64,000 bases of DNA, taken from Alphaproteobacteria bacterium (GTDB lineage: Bacteria; Pseudomonadota; Alphaproteobacteria; RF32; CAG-239). The translations under genes and the position numbers were made by a program. Of the stretch, positions 35,453-44,345 are shown piece by piece (the stretch's first letter is position 1; every line of letters starts with the position of its first letter). The notes under the pieces are model-generated. The model worked only from the letters and a program-made list of their open reading frames with translations. It ran no database searches and had not been told where the DNA came from. Where the stretch lies: assembly GCA_017460085.1 (NCBI GenBank), contig JAFUBQ010000001.1, forward strand, positions 62,001-126,000. Reading direction: 5' to 3'.

Positions 35453-35929
35453 CTAATTAAGTTTGACCGGAAGTGTCCGATGAACGAGGATGTGGAGCCT
35501 GTCAGTCGTTTTCATCAACAAGTTGAAGTCGGAATCCGCTACAATGGCCATTGCATCTTCGCTGAGTGTCGGACGGTCACGAATTTCGAGTTCTGAGGTA
35601 ATTTCCCACAGATAACCGTTAAGGAGTTTTGCCTCGAACTGTTGCGTAAAACGAGCTTCCTGACTACTGAGGCCGATACCTCCCAAAAGCGTGATAAAAA
35701 ACCATTCGCCACCTTCCTTGGCGTGATATTTATACCAGGCTTCAAACACACAGAACTGCTCCGGGTTCATCAGCCAGCGCACAGAAATCTTAGACGGCGT
35801 TTGTGTGTAACGCCGCCTTTGTCTTGCCGGGCCGGCTTCCATATCCGTCCGGATAATTGCTTCACCAGGTTTGATGGAGTAATTTTCAACGGTCGGATAA
35901 GGTAAATGCTGTGGAAAATAAACTGTCAT
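35453..35929 (-). CDS. Minor tail protein (lambda gpM/DUF2460-like position)
   Basis: 158 aa. Contains MEAGPARQRRRYTQTPSKISVRW-like start of a phage tail protein and WYKYHAKEGGEWFFITL, a pattern found in minor tail proteins just after the tape measure gene. Overlaps the tape measure gene stop by 4 nt. Exact family not established. Confidence 0.65.
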   Translation of the reverse strand: MTVYFPQHLPYPTVENYSIKPGEAIIRTDMEAGPARQRRRYTQTPSKISVRWLMNPEQFCVFEAWYKYHAKEGGEWFFITLLGGIGLSSQEARFTQQFEAKLLNGYLWEITSELEIRDRPTLSEDAMAIVADSDFNLLMKTTDRLHILVHRTLPVKLN

Positions 35930-38571
35930 CTATAACTCCCATAGGCCGGGTTTAACGCATACCTTTGTTCCAGGATCGGCGATAAACCTTCACCTTTACT
36001 GATGTTTTTACCAATGGCACCCTCAATCTGCTCAACGATGATGTCCAGGTTGACATTACCGTTCATGTCGCGTGTTGGGTTTGCCGTTGTCCTTGTGCCT
36101 GAAGCCTTATTGACCACATTCACATTGACGTAAACCGGCGGTTTTGAATTGAGTTCTGCGCCCAGTGCTTTCATCTGTCCCGGCGTGAATACCGTTTCGC
36201 CTTTTTTCGCGATAATTGGGATCTCGCCGCCGACCAGGCCCCCGGTATGAAAACGGGGAGCATTTTCAAAAACACTTGGACTAACAGCCTTAGTAGATAA
36301 AGAATCCGTACCAATGACACCTCCCGTATGCGCTGTCGGGACACCGAAATAAGCCATCACGCCACCCATGATCGGCTTGATCACAGCGTACTGCATGGCC
36401 ATTCGGACCATTCCCTCGACAACTGAGTTAACAAAGTCTGCAAAGTTCGCTTTACCGGTCATGACGAAGTTTGTCAGCGTATCTTCCATTGATTTGAAAG
36501 AGTTCTTGACCATGTTTTCGGTCATTGAAGCCATATCCGAGGCATCTTCATAAACGCTTTTCATTCCTCGGGTTACGCCGTCTTTCCAGTCTTTTGAACT
36601 TTGAAGAGCGGCTTCACCGGCTTTTTTGACCATATCATCATAAACGCGGTTCACATCATTTTTGAAATCCTCATAACCGGCCTTGGTTTTATCCAGGTTT
36701 TTAAGTGCATCATCACGCCACTTGGCCGCTTTTTGCATGGCCTGATCATAAGGATCCTGCAATTCAAAGACCTTTTGCTTAATGTCCTCAATGGTCTTTT
36801 CGTAAGCTGATGTGTCAGTTTTTGGCAGAACAGGCGGTTTTATGACTTCCTGTTTTTCTTCTTTTGGCCTCAGTTCCGGGTTCTCAATATATTTTAACTC
36901 ATCGCGGGCCTTTTGCGCATCAATCCTTGCCGCCTTTAAGAGCAGGAACTTTTCTTGGATTTCCTTGGCCTGTGGTGCAAAGTCAGGATATTCGGCGGCC
37001 AACCGCCAAACTTCCTTTTGGTATTCCTCTAAATTATACTTTGATTCCGAAAGGATCTCGGCCAAGTTATTTGCAAAAATTTGGTATTCTTTCAGGAACA
37101 TGTTCGGGGCATGGCGTTGAAAAAACGAAATACCTCCGGTGTCCTTCAGCTCTTCTTCCAAATCCTTGATGTTCTTTTCGGCCACCTTTAGCTTATAGGA
37201 CCATTCGGCAATGGCTTGGTTCTTTGTCTGTGCGTTTACAAGGTTTGTTGTTTCCTTGACAGTTTCGGCCATTTGTTCCTTAAGTTTTGCCAAGGTTTCT
37301 GCATGGTCATTAGCCGCTCGTTTAGCCACATTGTGACTGTCGATGAGCTTATAAAGACCATAAACAACAAGCAAAATCAAACCGGCCGGACCACCTAAAA
37401 GAGCCATTATGCCTTTCAAAAGTCCAACAGCACCGGCCAAAACTTTAGCCGCCACCGCCGTTGCGTACATCTGAACAGCGGCCACCTTTGAAACCTGCCA
37501 CATCATTTTAAGACCAAGTGTGGCAGAGGCTCCGGCGGTTCCGGTCCCCATTAACGCAACATTCAGCGCATAAACGCTTGCCTTTAATAGATCAATTCCT
37601 TTTGTAATCAGGCTTGCACCCAACCGGACTGTTAAGAGCGTGATGATCGGCTCAATGTATTTGGCCAATGTAAAGAACGCTTTACTTGCCACGTTGACGG
37701 CTGTCGCCAATGTTTGGCCAATGGCTTTTGCCGCACCGTCAGAGCTGTCAAGCAACTCGTTAAACTGCGAAAATGTATCTTTTAAGGCTTTGTTCAGACC
37801 GTTTTCACCAATTGAACGAATAAGCTTGCTGATAGCATCTTCGATGTTGGACATAGCACCACCCATCGTGTCCATCTGTTCCTTCATCGCGCCGCCAAAG
37901 TTCACAAGGCCGATAGATTTAAGATAGGCCTCAATTTCTTGCGCACTTTTACCAACGGTGGTTGTAATGCCCTGAAACGTGAACCTGACTTTATCACCCT
38001 CGACCTGCGTTTGAATACCAAAGGTCCTGAGCGACTTAAAGTTCAGCATCACTGCCGAAGAGACAGCACTTGTAAAGTCCAAGATGTTTTTACCAAAGGC
38101 CGAAGCGGTATTTCCGTATGAGGTTAAGGCTTCAGATGTTGCATCAAGGCCCAGTGCCTTTAACCGGGTAAAAGCCTCAATAATCTCTTCCAGCTGATAC
38201 GGCGTGTCCAGCGCAAACTTCTCGATCATTGAAAAGGCCTCTTGTGCACCTTTGGCCGAGCCGGTCACTGTTTTTAAGGATCCGATCAGGCTTTCAAACT
38301 CTTTGTTTGTCTGCACAATACCTTTGAATGCTGATGTCAGTCCACGCAACCCGAGGTATGCTCCGGCCAACGATGCCGCCTGTTTCAGGGTATTATTAAA
38401 GGCCTTGGCTGTGTTGTCCAAGACCTTTAAGTTATCGTTTGCCGGTGTGATGACCTGGGTTATCCGCTGAAAGGCTTTCTGTCCGTCCGAGCCGATGTTC
38501 TTGAACTCTTGCCGGACCTTGTCGCCGCCCACCGCTTCAAGTCTGATTGAAAGTTTTTTCGCTGTGTTCAT
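35926..38571 (-). CDS. Tail tape measure protein
   Basis: 881 aa. Starts MNTAKKLSIRLEAVGGDKV. It has long helical segments, an Ala/Gly/Leu hydrophobic zone near residues 385-410 (VLAGAVGLLKGIMALLGGPA), and a C-terminal lambda-type motif (MARMAMQYAVIKP-like, FHTGGLVGG). Tape measure proteins set tail length, here suggesting a tail of roughly 130 nm by the usual ratio (inference). It follows the tail assembly chaperone pair as in lambda-like phages. Confidence 0.85.
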   Translation of the reverse strand: MNTAKKLSIRLEAVGGDKVRQEFKNIGSDGQKAFQRITQVITPANDNLKVLDNTAKAFNNTLKQAASLAGAYLGLRGLTSAFKGIVQTNKEFESLIGSLKTVTGSAKGAQEAFSMIEKFALDTPYQLEEIIEAFTRLKALGLDATSEALTSYGNTASAFGKNILDFTSAVSSAVMLNFKSLRTFGIQTQVEGDKVRFTFQGITTTVGKSAQEIEAYLKSIGLVNFGGAMKEQMDTMGGAMSNIEDAISKLIRSIGENGLNKALKDTFSQFNELLDSSDGAAKAIGQTLATAVNVASKAFFTLAKYIEPIITLLTVRLGASLITKGIDLLKASVYALNVALMGTGTAGASATLGLKMMWQVSKVAAVQMYATAVAAKVLAGAVGLLKGIMALLGGPAGLILLVVYGLYKLIDSHNVAKRAANDHAETLAKLKEQMAETVKETTNLVNAQTKNQAIAEWSYKLKVAEKNIKDLEEELKDTGGISFFQRHAPNMFLKEYQIFANNLAEILSESKYNLEEYQKEVWRLAAEYPDFAPQAKEIQEKFLLLKAARIDAQKARDELKYIENPELRPKEEKQEVIKPPVLPKTDTSAYEKTIEDIKQKVFELQDPYDQAMQKAAKWRDDALKNLDKTKAGYEDFKNDVNRVYDDMVKKAGEAALQSSKDWKDGVTRGMKSVYEDASDMASMTENMVKNSFKSMEDTLTNFVMTGKANFADFVNSVVEGMVRMAMQYAVIKPIMGGVMAYFGVPTAHTGGVIGTDSLSTKAVSPSVFENAPRFHTGGLVGGEIPIIAKKGETVFTPGQMKALGAELNSKPPVYVNVNVVNKASGTRTTANPTRDMNGNVNLDIIVEQIEGAIGKNISKGEGLSPILEQRYALNPAYGSYR

Positions 38572-38850
38572 TTAATCCTGCCTTTATACCTTGTATGCCA
38601 ACGGACAATAACTCCGTCATGATTTCACTTTTTAATCCCAAATTATCTGCCACCGTCAGCGCGACACCAAGGTCAGGCTCAGAAAGTTTAAGCAAAACCT
38701 CCCAAGCCTGATGTCCTTCTACGGTGTTTAAGGCTGTTTCGACGTATCGGCATCTGTAGAGGGGACAGTTGATTTCGCCTTCGCCGCATCCTTGGCAGTA
38801 GTTTCGCCCGGAGCCGAAGTGCCACTTTGCTCGGGCGTATATGCGTTTTT
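38537..38850 (-). CDS. Tail assembly chaperone frameshift extension (gpT-like)
   Basis: Reading frame -1 relative to the gpG-like gene. The conserved-looking part is the last about 65 residues, from TVEGHQAWEVLLKL to the end. It has no convincing start of its own and overlaps both the gpG-like gene and the tape measure gene, as expected for a GT-type fusion made by frameshifting. The segment just after the slippery site is Cys-rich and looks less natural, so the exact shift point is not certain. Confidence 0.65.
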
Positions 38851-39264
38851 TTCGGCCTCGAGTATTTCTTGAATGCCGCAATACTGCTGTCTGAATGTTT
38901 CGGCTATGCTCCAAAAGTTCGTGAAGAGTTCCTCAATTTTGGCCGGTGTCAGCGGTGCTTTTTCATCGGTGTCGGCCTCTAAAATGCCGTCCCATTCAAT
39001 AATGCCCGCCAGCGCAAGACCTAAAATCAATTGCTGATCTGCATAGGCTTCGCGCTTTGTGATGTCCTCCAAATCCGGCAAATCTTTATCTTTGGCACCG
39101 TTTTCGCGCACGTCTTTTAAGCGTTTTGCGACCTCGGCAACCTTTGAATTCATAAAGGCTTTTGCCTCATAAAAGACCGAAGATGTACAGGGTTTGACTT
39201 TAACCCGGACACCCATTCCCAAATCCAACCAGTAAGGCTCGTTCTTAAACTTTAACTTTAACAT
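38728..39264 (-). CDS. Tail assembly chaperone (lambda gpG-like)
   Basis: 178 aa. Starts MLKLKFKNEPYWLDLGMGV and has a helical middle (KREAYADQQLILGLALAGI) with an acidic/Thr-rich C-terminal tail. Position between the tail tube and tape measure genes and the overlapping -1 frame support a gpG/gpGT system, in which the short product coats the tape measure protein and the long product recruits tail tube subunits. Confidence 0.75.
   Translation of the reverse strand: MLKLKFKNEPYWLDLGMGVRVKVKPCTSSVFYEAKAFMNSKVAEVAKRLKDVRENGAKDKDLPDLEDITKREAYADQQLILGLALAGIIEWDGILEADTDEKAPLTPAKIEELFTNFWSIAETFRQQYCGIQEILEAEKNAYTPEQSGTSAPGETTAKDAAKAKSTVPSTDADTSKQP
38845..38851 (-). other. Candidate -1 ribosomal slippery heptamer
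   Basis: A-AAA-AAC in the correct phase within the gpG-like gene (codons GAA AAA AAC), allowing a shift to the gpT frame. Classic X-XXY-YYZ form. Confidence 0.6.
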
Positions 39265-40205
39265 TAGTATTCCTCCACATCGTTAATCAATTGAACGGTT
39301 ACCATTTTGCCAAGACTTGCATTCTTTGCGCCTTGGAAATCATAAGAGCACTCAATGCCGCCCGGACCCGAAATAGAACGTTTCGGTTTAGGCAAATAGA
39401 CTTCATGACATGTGATGACCAGTTTTTGGCTTTCAGAGAGCTGATAACCAAGCTCTAAGTCCACAGGAATACCGGCACGCGCCTTGTCCATCAGAGTATT
39501 GTCACCATAACGGACTGCGATCGAACCGGACAAGGAAGCGACCCCAAGGTCAATGGCTTCTACTTTACCATCGCTCCGGATCGTTTCAATTTTTTCAAGG
39601 TTATTTGAATAAGTAACCGAGGCACTGGTCACATTAGCCAACGTTTGCCCAAAGGACTTGATGTAGCCTTGGAACTGTGAAAACCGGGTGTAATCTTTAA
39701 CCACAGGTTCCTCTGAGATAGAGGTTCCAGCGGCGGTTTCACTTTGTGCCATTAATGAAACTGTGGCCTGAGCTTCACCGGATCGGGCGAAGTTAAAGGC
39801 GATAGAATTGGCACGTGCGCCAAGGAACCGGATGAATTCCGGAACTTCGGCCAGGCCTAATTCCAGGGAATAACTCGGCAAAGAGGTCTTTCCGCTTTCA
39901 AATGTATGCATGACAAAGCCTGTTCCTGCCGTAGTAGTTGGTGTTCCGAAGACAGCTTTCAGCCAAATTCCGATATTCCTGAGGTCAACCGGAACAGCCA
40001 GGTCGCCTTCAACATTGATCACATCTTGGAATGGTGTGGTCGGGTCGCGGCCAAGTCCCAAAACGTTTGAAGAAATCAACCCTTGTTCGCTGTCAATTGC
40101 GCTTGATGCAAACGGCACTTGGGTATAGGGTCCCGAAGAAAGAGTGCCGTAGGTGCTTTCTTCAGCAATAAGTAATTTGGCATTCCAGCCATATGCTCGT
40201 GACAT
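39264..40205 (-). CDS. Major tail tube protein
   Basis: 313 aa, beta-rich, begins MSRAYGWNAKLLIAEESTYGT. It contains VEGDLAVPVDLRNIGIWLK (about residue 65) as in siphophage tail tube proteins that polymerise into hexameric rings. The stop overlaps the chaperone start. Its place between the tail terminator-like gene and the chaperone pair supports the call. Confidence 0.8.
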   Translation of the reverse strand: MSRAYGWNAKLLIAEESTYGTLSSGPYTQVPFASSAIDSEQGLISSNVLGLGRDPTTPFQDVINVEGDLAVPVDLRNIGIWLKAVFGTPTTTAGTGFVMHTFESGKTSLPSYSLELGLAEVPEFIRFLGARANSIAFNFARSGEAQATVSLMAQSETAAGTSISEEPVVKDYTRFSQFQGYIKSFGQTLANVTSASVTYSNNLEKIETIRSDGKVEAIDLGVASLSGSIAVRYGDNTLMDKARAGIPVDLELGYQLSESQKLVITCHEVYLPKPKRSISGPGGIECSYDFQGAKNASLGKMVTVQLINDVEEY

Positions 40206-40219
40206 AATTGTCTCCTTTG

Positions 40220-40645
40220 TTAAATTAAGTTTGAAATTGAGGTATATTCTAAAACGATGGGAACGATTGCGCCTTTGATGGTTACGCCACCTTCGACCGG
40301 TTCTTCCACAAACTCGGGTGGATCCGCGTGCATATAATCAACTTCACCGCCTAGGCGAGGATCCTGTTGTAAAAGCTCACCGATTTCCACCAACAGCCAG
40401 TCCAAGGCTTGATCGCGCTCGGCCGGTGTTTCCTTTTGAACAATGACTTCCAATTCAGCCCGATGTGTGAAAATGTAACAAGTCGGGGATAATAAAATCT
40501 CCGGTTCGCCAACATCACCATCGCGCAGGATGACTAAACCGCCGTCAGGGATTTTTTGCGGCAGAAGGTCGTTTCGCTTAACGGTTACATCAAGCGTGGA
40601 AAGTCTTTCAAATAATGCGTTTAATACGATTTCTCTTTTACTCAT
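40220..40645 (-). CDS. Tail terminator-like protein (gpU position)
   Basis: 141 aa, MSKREIVLNALFERLST start, strand-rich middle (AELEVIVQKETPAERDQALDW) and PIVLEYTS end. It overlaps the previous gene by 8 nt. Size and position fit a tail terminator that caps the tube; the family was not verified. Confidence 0.7.
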   Translation of the reverse strand: MSKREIVLNALFERLSTLDVTVKRNDLLPQKIPDGGLVILRDGDVGEPEILLSPTCYIFTHRAELEVIVQKETPAERDQALDWLLVEIGELLQQDPRLGGEVDYMHADPPEFVEEPVEGGVTIKGAIVPIVLEYTSISNLI

Positions 40646-41213
40646 CTTCGCTCCAGTTTTCTAAAATCAAGCTCGGCACTTTTTCTTGCCAACGCTCGCT
40701 TTCGGTTGCAAAGTTAATCAATTTCGGCATTTTGACCTGCGGCACCAAGATAAAGGCGATGACCGTCTTTTTCTTTTTGGTATGCACCAGTAATGAACAG
40801 GCGTTGCGGCGGTACACAAACTGTAACCGCACGCCTTTCATCTGTTCATAAAGACCCGGTGTCATACGCTTGCCGCGTGCTTTTTTCGGAATGGCATCTG
40901 TCGGAATGGCCAGCCACAGACCGTTCTTGCCGCGGATAATACTGCCATATTCAAAGCCAAGCATTATCTTTTCGGCGTTAGAATAGACCTGTCCGGCCGC
41001 GCTGATACTCGTTTTTCCCTTCGGATAGACGACACCGCGCCATGTGTTAGCCATGCGGGAACTCATGCCGGCAGAACGAACCTGTTCACGCAAAGATGAC
41101 TTTAATCCGTTTGTTGCCGCCGTAATTCCCAAGGTCACAGCCTTAGCACCATCTGTGTAGTGCTTTTCCATGACATCAGACAGCTTTCCCTGTAATGCAA
41201 GTTTTAATTGCAT
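40638..41213 (-). CDS. Minor tail/DUF6441-like protein (gpZ position)
   Basis: 191 aa. Helical N-terminus (TDGAKAVTLGITAATNGLKS) and a basic middle (RMANTWRGVVYPKGK, IPKKARGKRMTPG). In lambda-like clusters a protein of this size and character completes the tail end next to the head joining genes. Overlaps its neighbours. Confidence 0.65.
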   Translation of the reverse strand: MQLKLALQGKLSDVMEKHYTDGAKAVTLGITAATNGLKSSLREQVRSAGMSSRMANTWRGVVYPKGKTSISAAGQVYSNAEKIMLGFEYGSIIRGKNGLWLAIPTDAIPKKARGKRMTPGLYEQMKGVRLQFVYRRNACSLLVHTKKKKTVIAFILVPQVKMPKLINFATESERWQEKVPSLILENWSEDE

Positions 41214-41497
41214 AGCACATCAACACTCCATACCAAGTTATGAATATCTTTGACCGGTTCCGTATGCACCCGATAGGTTGCCGCATCTGTTTCTATCGTG
41301 TCCCCGACAGCTAAATCGGGCGCATCAGAGAGCCGGATCCTCATTAAATGCGTATCGGTGTGAGCGTTAACAAAGCCCACACCGACAACTTCGTCCGGTT
41401 CGGTCAACAAAAAAAGGACTTCACGTCCTTGATATGTCCCGGTCGTTCCGCATCTATTGAACAGGCTGTCCACCGCCTTTTTGAGAGGAAGGGTCAT
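41204..41497 (-). CDS. Head-tail joining protein
   Basis: 97 aa from ATG 41497 (CAGGAGGTAAAG upstream); a longer in-frame start at 41587 would lie inside the preceding gene. Strand-rich, with VGVGFVNAHTDTHLMRIR and DTIETDAATYRVHTEPVKD, typical of small head-completion or FII-like proteins. It follows the acidic 77-aa gene. Confidence 0.6.
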   Translation of the reverse strand: MTLPLKKAVDSLFNRCGTTGTYQGREVLFLLTEPDEVVGVGFVNAHTDTHLMRIRLSDAPDLAVGDTIETDAATYRVHTEPVKDIHNLVWSVDVLCN

Positions 41498-41687
41498 CTT
41501 TACCTCCTGTTTCTTCAGGCTTGTTTGGCTGTTGCTGAGTTGCCGGTTTTTGGCCACCCTTAACAGCCACCGCAAAGCCGCGTTCAATCAGACTTTTTGC
41601 ATCTGCTTCGTTTAAATCGTACTCTTTACCAGGTGCGATTTCTTTACCGGCAGACACAACTAACGTAATCAAAGCCTTAATACGCAT
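41454..41687 (-). CDS. Small head-associated protein
   Basis: 77 aa. Starts MRIKALITLVVSAGKEIAPG and carries LNEADAKSLIERGFAV, a short helix-turn pattern found in phage head proteins; the C-terminus is Gln/Pro/Gly-rich and disordered. Lies between capsid and head-tail connector genes (gpFI-like position). Confidence 0.6.
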   Translation of the reverse strand: MRIKALITLVVSAGKEIAPGKEYDLNEADAKSLIERGFAVAVKGGQKPATQQQPNKPEETGGKDDPSSQKGGGQPVQ

Positions 41688-41696
41688 TTATACCTC

Positions 41697-42725
41697 CTAG
41701 CCAATGGTTGCACAGAATGAAGCATTCGGACGATAAGGAACGACTAAAGGTGCGGATTGCAACAGCAACCAGCGAACAGATGGATCTTCCTCAACCCAGG
41801 ATTTCGTAAAGTATCTGTGGGCTGTCCAGTTTGCCTTTTCATCATGAATGGCCCCATAGCAACGGGTTCCTTCAAGACCATCTTTGGCCGCCATCAACAC
41901 AGTTTTAGACGGCAAGAGTTTGCTTTCCACGCCGGCATCGTTGATATAAATGTCGTTATAAACATAAATATCGAAGTCGCCGATGGAGCCAACGTAACGG
42001 ACTTTGGAGTTTTCACCGCGAATAAACGGATCCACATTCAAAGTGTTGTTGGTACCTCTGCGGTAATCCAAGAACTTCTTCACATCGTCCTTGGCGCGGA
42101 AGATTTTCCATGCGTCAGGATCCATGATGACGGTTTTGGCGATCATACCGGATTTGCTTTGTACCAAATCGGCCCAATCTTCCAAGTTGTCAATTGGGTT
42201 AACCGCGGCGGTTTCCCATGTGGCCGAGCCGGTTAAGGCTTTGGTCAAGGCGGCATCACGTCCGAAATTGACGGTTGTTGTTGGATAACCATCGCCGGAT
42301 ACGATCACTTGGCCGGTTCTTAAGATTTCGGCGGCCATGACTTCTTCGCGGCGGGTTAAGTTTTCGAGCTGGTCGGTCAAAGTTGTGGCCAGCGCACGTT
42401 CATAGCGTTGAGAAGGCGACAAAGAGCCACCGATTGTCTCACCAGCGATGCGTTTGTACGGAATGTTGGCATCAAAACGGCGTTTGTCTTTCACATAGGC
42501 CGGTTTGAATGATTTCGTTGCATAGCCACCGCTATCGACGACTTTACCGGGAAGTAAAGGTGAAACAAACGGAGTGATACGAGGCTTGCTGTCCGTTACA
42601 TCAAAAATGATTTCTTCTTTGTCCGATGTCTGAACATTCGGGAAGAAGGTATCGAGCAAAAATGAAGATGGTGTGTGCAAGCGTTCCACCACTTTTGCCA
42701 AGACGTTAGTTGAAAAAATATCCAT
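41697..42725 (-). CDS. Major capsid protein (lambda gpE family)
   Basis: 342 aa, the length of lambda gpE (341). Contains FLDTFFPNVQTSDKEEIIFD (about residue 22), KPAYVKDKRRFDA and the C-terminal block WTAHRYFTKSWVEEDPSVRW, characteristic of the family. HK97-like shell subunit that works with gpD-type decoration protein and the protease/scaffold gene upstream. Confidence 0.92.
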   Translation of the reverse strand: MDIFSTNVLAKVVERLHTPSSFLLDTFFPNVQTSDKEEIIFDVTDSKPRITPFVSPLLPGKVVDSGGYATKSFKPAYVKDKRRFDANIPYKRIAGETIGGSLSPSQRYERALATTLTDQLENLTRREEVMAAEILRTGQVIVSGDGYPTTTVNFGRDAALTKALTGSATWETAAVNPIDNLEDWADLVQSKSGMIAKTVIMDPDAWKIFRAKDDVKKFLDYRRGTNNTLNVDPFIRGENSKVRYVGSIGDFDIYVYNDIYINDAGVESKLLPSKTVLMAAKDGLEGTRCYGAIHDEKANWTAHRYFTKSWVEEDPSVRWLLLQSAPLVVPYRPNASFCATIG

Positions 42726-42740
42726 TTTTTATTCCTTTCT

Positions 42741-43091
42741 TTAGTATGCTTGATTTGTTTTAATAAAGATGCTTTTTGCTCTGAGTTTGGCTTTTAAGCC
42801 GGCAACGGTTGCACCGCTTGCCACAGTCAGAGCCGCAGAGTTAAACTCACCGGTCAAATAAACAACGGCTTGTTTATCTTCACTTGTGGCATCAACAGCC
42901 TCAGCCAAAATGGCTTCAGGTGTGTCAGATGCGCCGCAAATGGTAAATTCGCCGTCTGATTCTTTTAAGACCGTTCCGCGTGGGTAATTTCCACCCGTAA
43001 TGGTTGCGAGTTCAGAGACACGAGGGAATTCGCCGGCAAGTAAGATGTCAGCAGTTGTGGATCCTTGATCCGTAAATCCTTGTACAGTCAT
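42741..43091 (-). CDS. Capsid decoration protein (lambda gpD-like)
   Basis: 116 aa. Beta-rich with PRVSELATITGGNYPRGTVL and AEAVDATSEDKQAVVYLTGEF, matching head decoration proteins that stabilise the expanded capsid. Located between protease/scaffold and major capsid genes as in lambda. Confidence 0.88.
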   Translation of the reverse strand: MTVQGFTDQGSTTADILLAGEFPRVSELATITGGNYPRGTVLKESDGEFTICGASDTPEAILAEAVDATSEDKQAVVYLTGEFNSAALTVASGATVAGLKAKLRAKSIFIKTNQAY

Positions 43092-43094
43092 ATT

Positions 43095-43406
43095 TTAACC
43101 TCCAATTGTGTATGAAGCGATGCGGTCAGCAACGTCTTCAGGTGTTTCTTCGTTATCTTCGGCAGATGGTGTGATCGCCGGATTTTTGATTTGTGCCATT
43201 GCCTGTTCAAAAGCATTGCTTTGTTTGGCTGACGGCACTGTTTCTAAGATGGCCAAAATGTCTGTTGCAGACAGATCGGTTTTTGCGAGCAACGCTTGAG
43301 CGGTTGCTTCTTTGCCCTTAACACCTTCAGCCGAAAGAACTTGAGACATGCGCTCGCGTTCCATAGCTTTGATGTCAACGGCTGGCTTTTCTAAGTTTTC
43401 ATTCAT
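43095..43406 (-). CDS. Internal scaffold protein (Nu3-like), nested in the protease gene
   Basis: In-frame ATG at 43406 is preceded by CGGAGAAATCATTC, a usable ribosome site. The 103-aa product (from MNENLEKPAVDIKAMERE) is helical and Ala/Glu-rich. Lambda makes Nu3 scaffold in the same nested way. Confidence 0.55.
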   Translation of the reverse strand: MNENLEKPAVDIKAMERERMSQVLSAEGVKGKEATAQALLAKTDLSATDILAILETVPSAKQSNAFEQAMAQIKNPAITPSAEDNEETPEDVADRIASYTIGG

Positions 43407-44207
43407 GAATGATTTCTCCGTTGAATTAATGTTAAGGTCTGAGATGATAGCTTCAAATGAAGCCAAACTGTCCGCCAGACCGATCCGAACAGCTTTGTCC
43501 CCCACAAAGACATCACCGCCACCGAAGTTTTCGATGACATCTTTCGGCGATATATCCCTGTGAAGTGCAACTTTATTGATGAAAACCTCAGCCAAGGCAT
43601 CAATGTGCTCTTGGATTTTGGCTTTTCCTTCTTCTGTTTCCACATCAGGCCGCTTGTTCGGGCTCTGCGAGGAAACAATTTCAATGGTCTTTTTCTCGTC
43701 CTCTTTTTCAAAGATGGACACAACCCCGATAGAACCGAGGATCGCGGTATCGGCCGCCATAATCTTGTCGCAGGCCGAAGCAATCCAGTAAGCACCGGAA
43801 CAACAAGAACCGGAGGCATAAGCGATAATCGGCTTTTTACCTCGGGCGTTGTAAATCATATCGGCCAGTTCCGAACAGCCGTTGACTTCGCCGCCCGGAC
43901 TGTCCACATCAAACAAAATAGCTGATATGTTCGGGTCGTTCAGGGCTTTGTTAAAGTCCTGCGCCAATAGTTCGTAAGATGTCGCGCCACAGATCGCTGT
44001 CAAAAGGTTGGCGTGTCTGAAAAGCGGACCGGTTACCGGAATAACAGCAACGCCGCCTCGGGTGGAGACGGCGTAGGTGTTTTTCATATCGCGGCCCATT
44101 TCTTTGGCAATGGCCTCAGGTGTTCGGTTCGTTTGGTGCGCTATCGCTATCATTGTCGAAAGCATCTCGGGCGTTATTGCCCAAATTGTTTTTTGCATTA
44201 GTTTCAT
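43095..44207 (-). CDS. Prohead protease (S49/SppA-type, lambda gpC-like)
   Basis: 370 aa from ATG 44207 (GAAAGGAAAAACA upstream); an upstream in-frame ATG at 44363 is rejected because the preceding residues are AT-rich non-coding sequence between divergent genes. Ser protease of the ClpP/crotonase fold with AYASGSCCSGAYWIA (nucleophile Ser in the second SG) and a nearby VDSPGGEV oxyanion loop. The C-terminal about 100 residues are a scaffold, apparently also made alone. Confidence 0.9.
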   Translation of the reverse strand: MKLMQKTIWAITPEMLSTMIAIAHQTNRTPEAIAKEMGRDMKNTYAVSTRGGVAVIPVTGPLFRHANLLTAICGATSYELLAQDFNKALNDPNISAILFDVDSPGGEVNGCSELADMIYNARGKKPIIAYASGSCCSGAYWIASACDKIMAADTAILGSIGVVSIFEKEDEKKTIEIVSSQSPNKRPDVETEEGKAKIQEHIDALAEVFINKVALHRDISPKDVIENFGGGDVFVGDKAVRIGLADSLASFEAIISDLNINSTEKSFMNENLEKPAVDIKAMERERMSQVLSAEGVKGKEATAQALLAKTDLSATDILAILETVPSAKQSNAFEQAMAQIKNPAITPSAEDNEETPEDVADRIASYTIGG

Positions 44208-44233
44208 TGTTTTTCCTTTCAAAAAATTAGAAA

Positions 44234-44318
44234 CCTTTACTTTCTTTTTGAAAAAGTAAAGGATAATTAGAAAACCTTTACTTTTTATCTTGACTAGTAA
44301 AGGAAAAATTGCTATATT
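44234..44318 (+). promoter_or_regulatory. Fic promoter with paired inverted-repeat operators
   Basis: TTGACT (44290-44295), 17-bp spacer, TATATT (44313-44318) ahead of the fic gene. Two inverted repeats share the half-site CCTTTACT/AGTAAAGG: 44234-44262 and 44275-44303. The second overlaps the -35 element. This suggests a repressor site; the C-terminal winged-helix segment of the Fic protein is a candidate repressor. Confidence 0.6.
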
Positions 44319-44345
44319 GAGGTTTATTGAAACAAAGGAGATATC

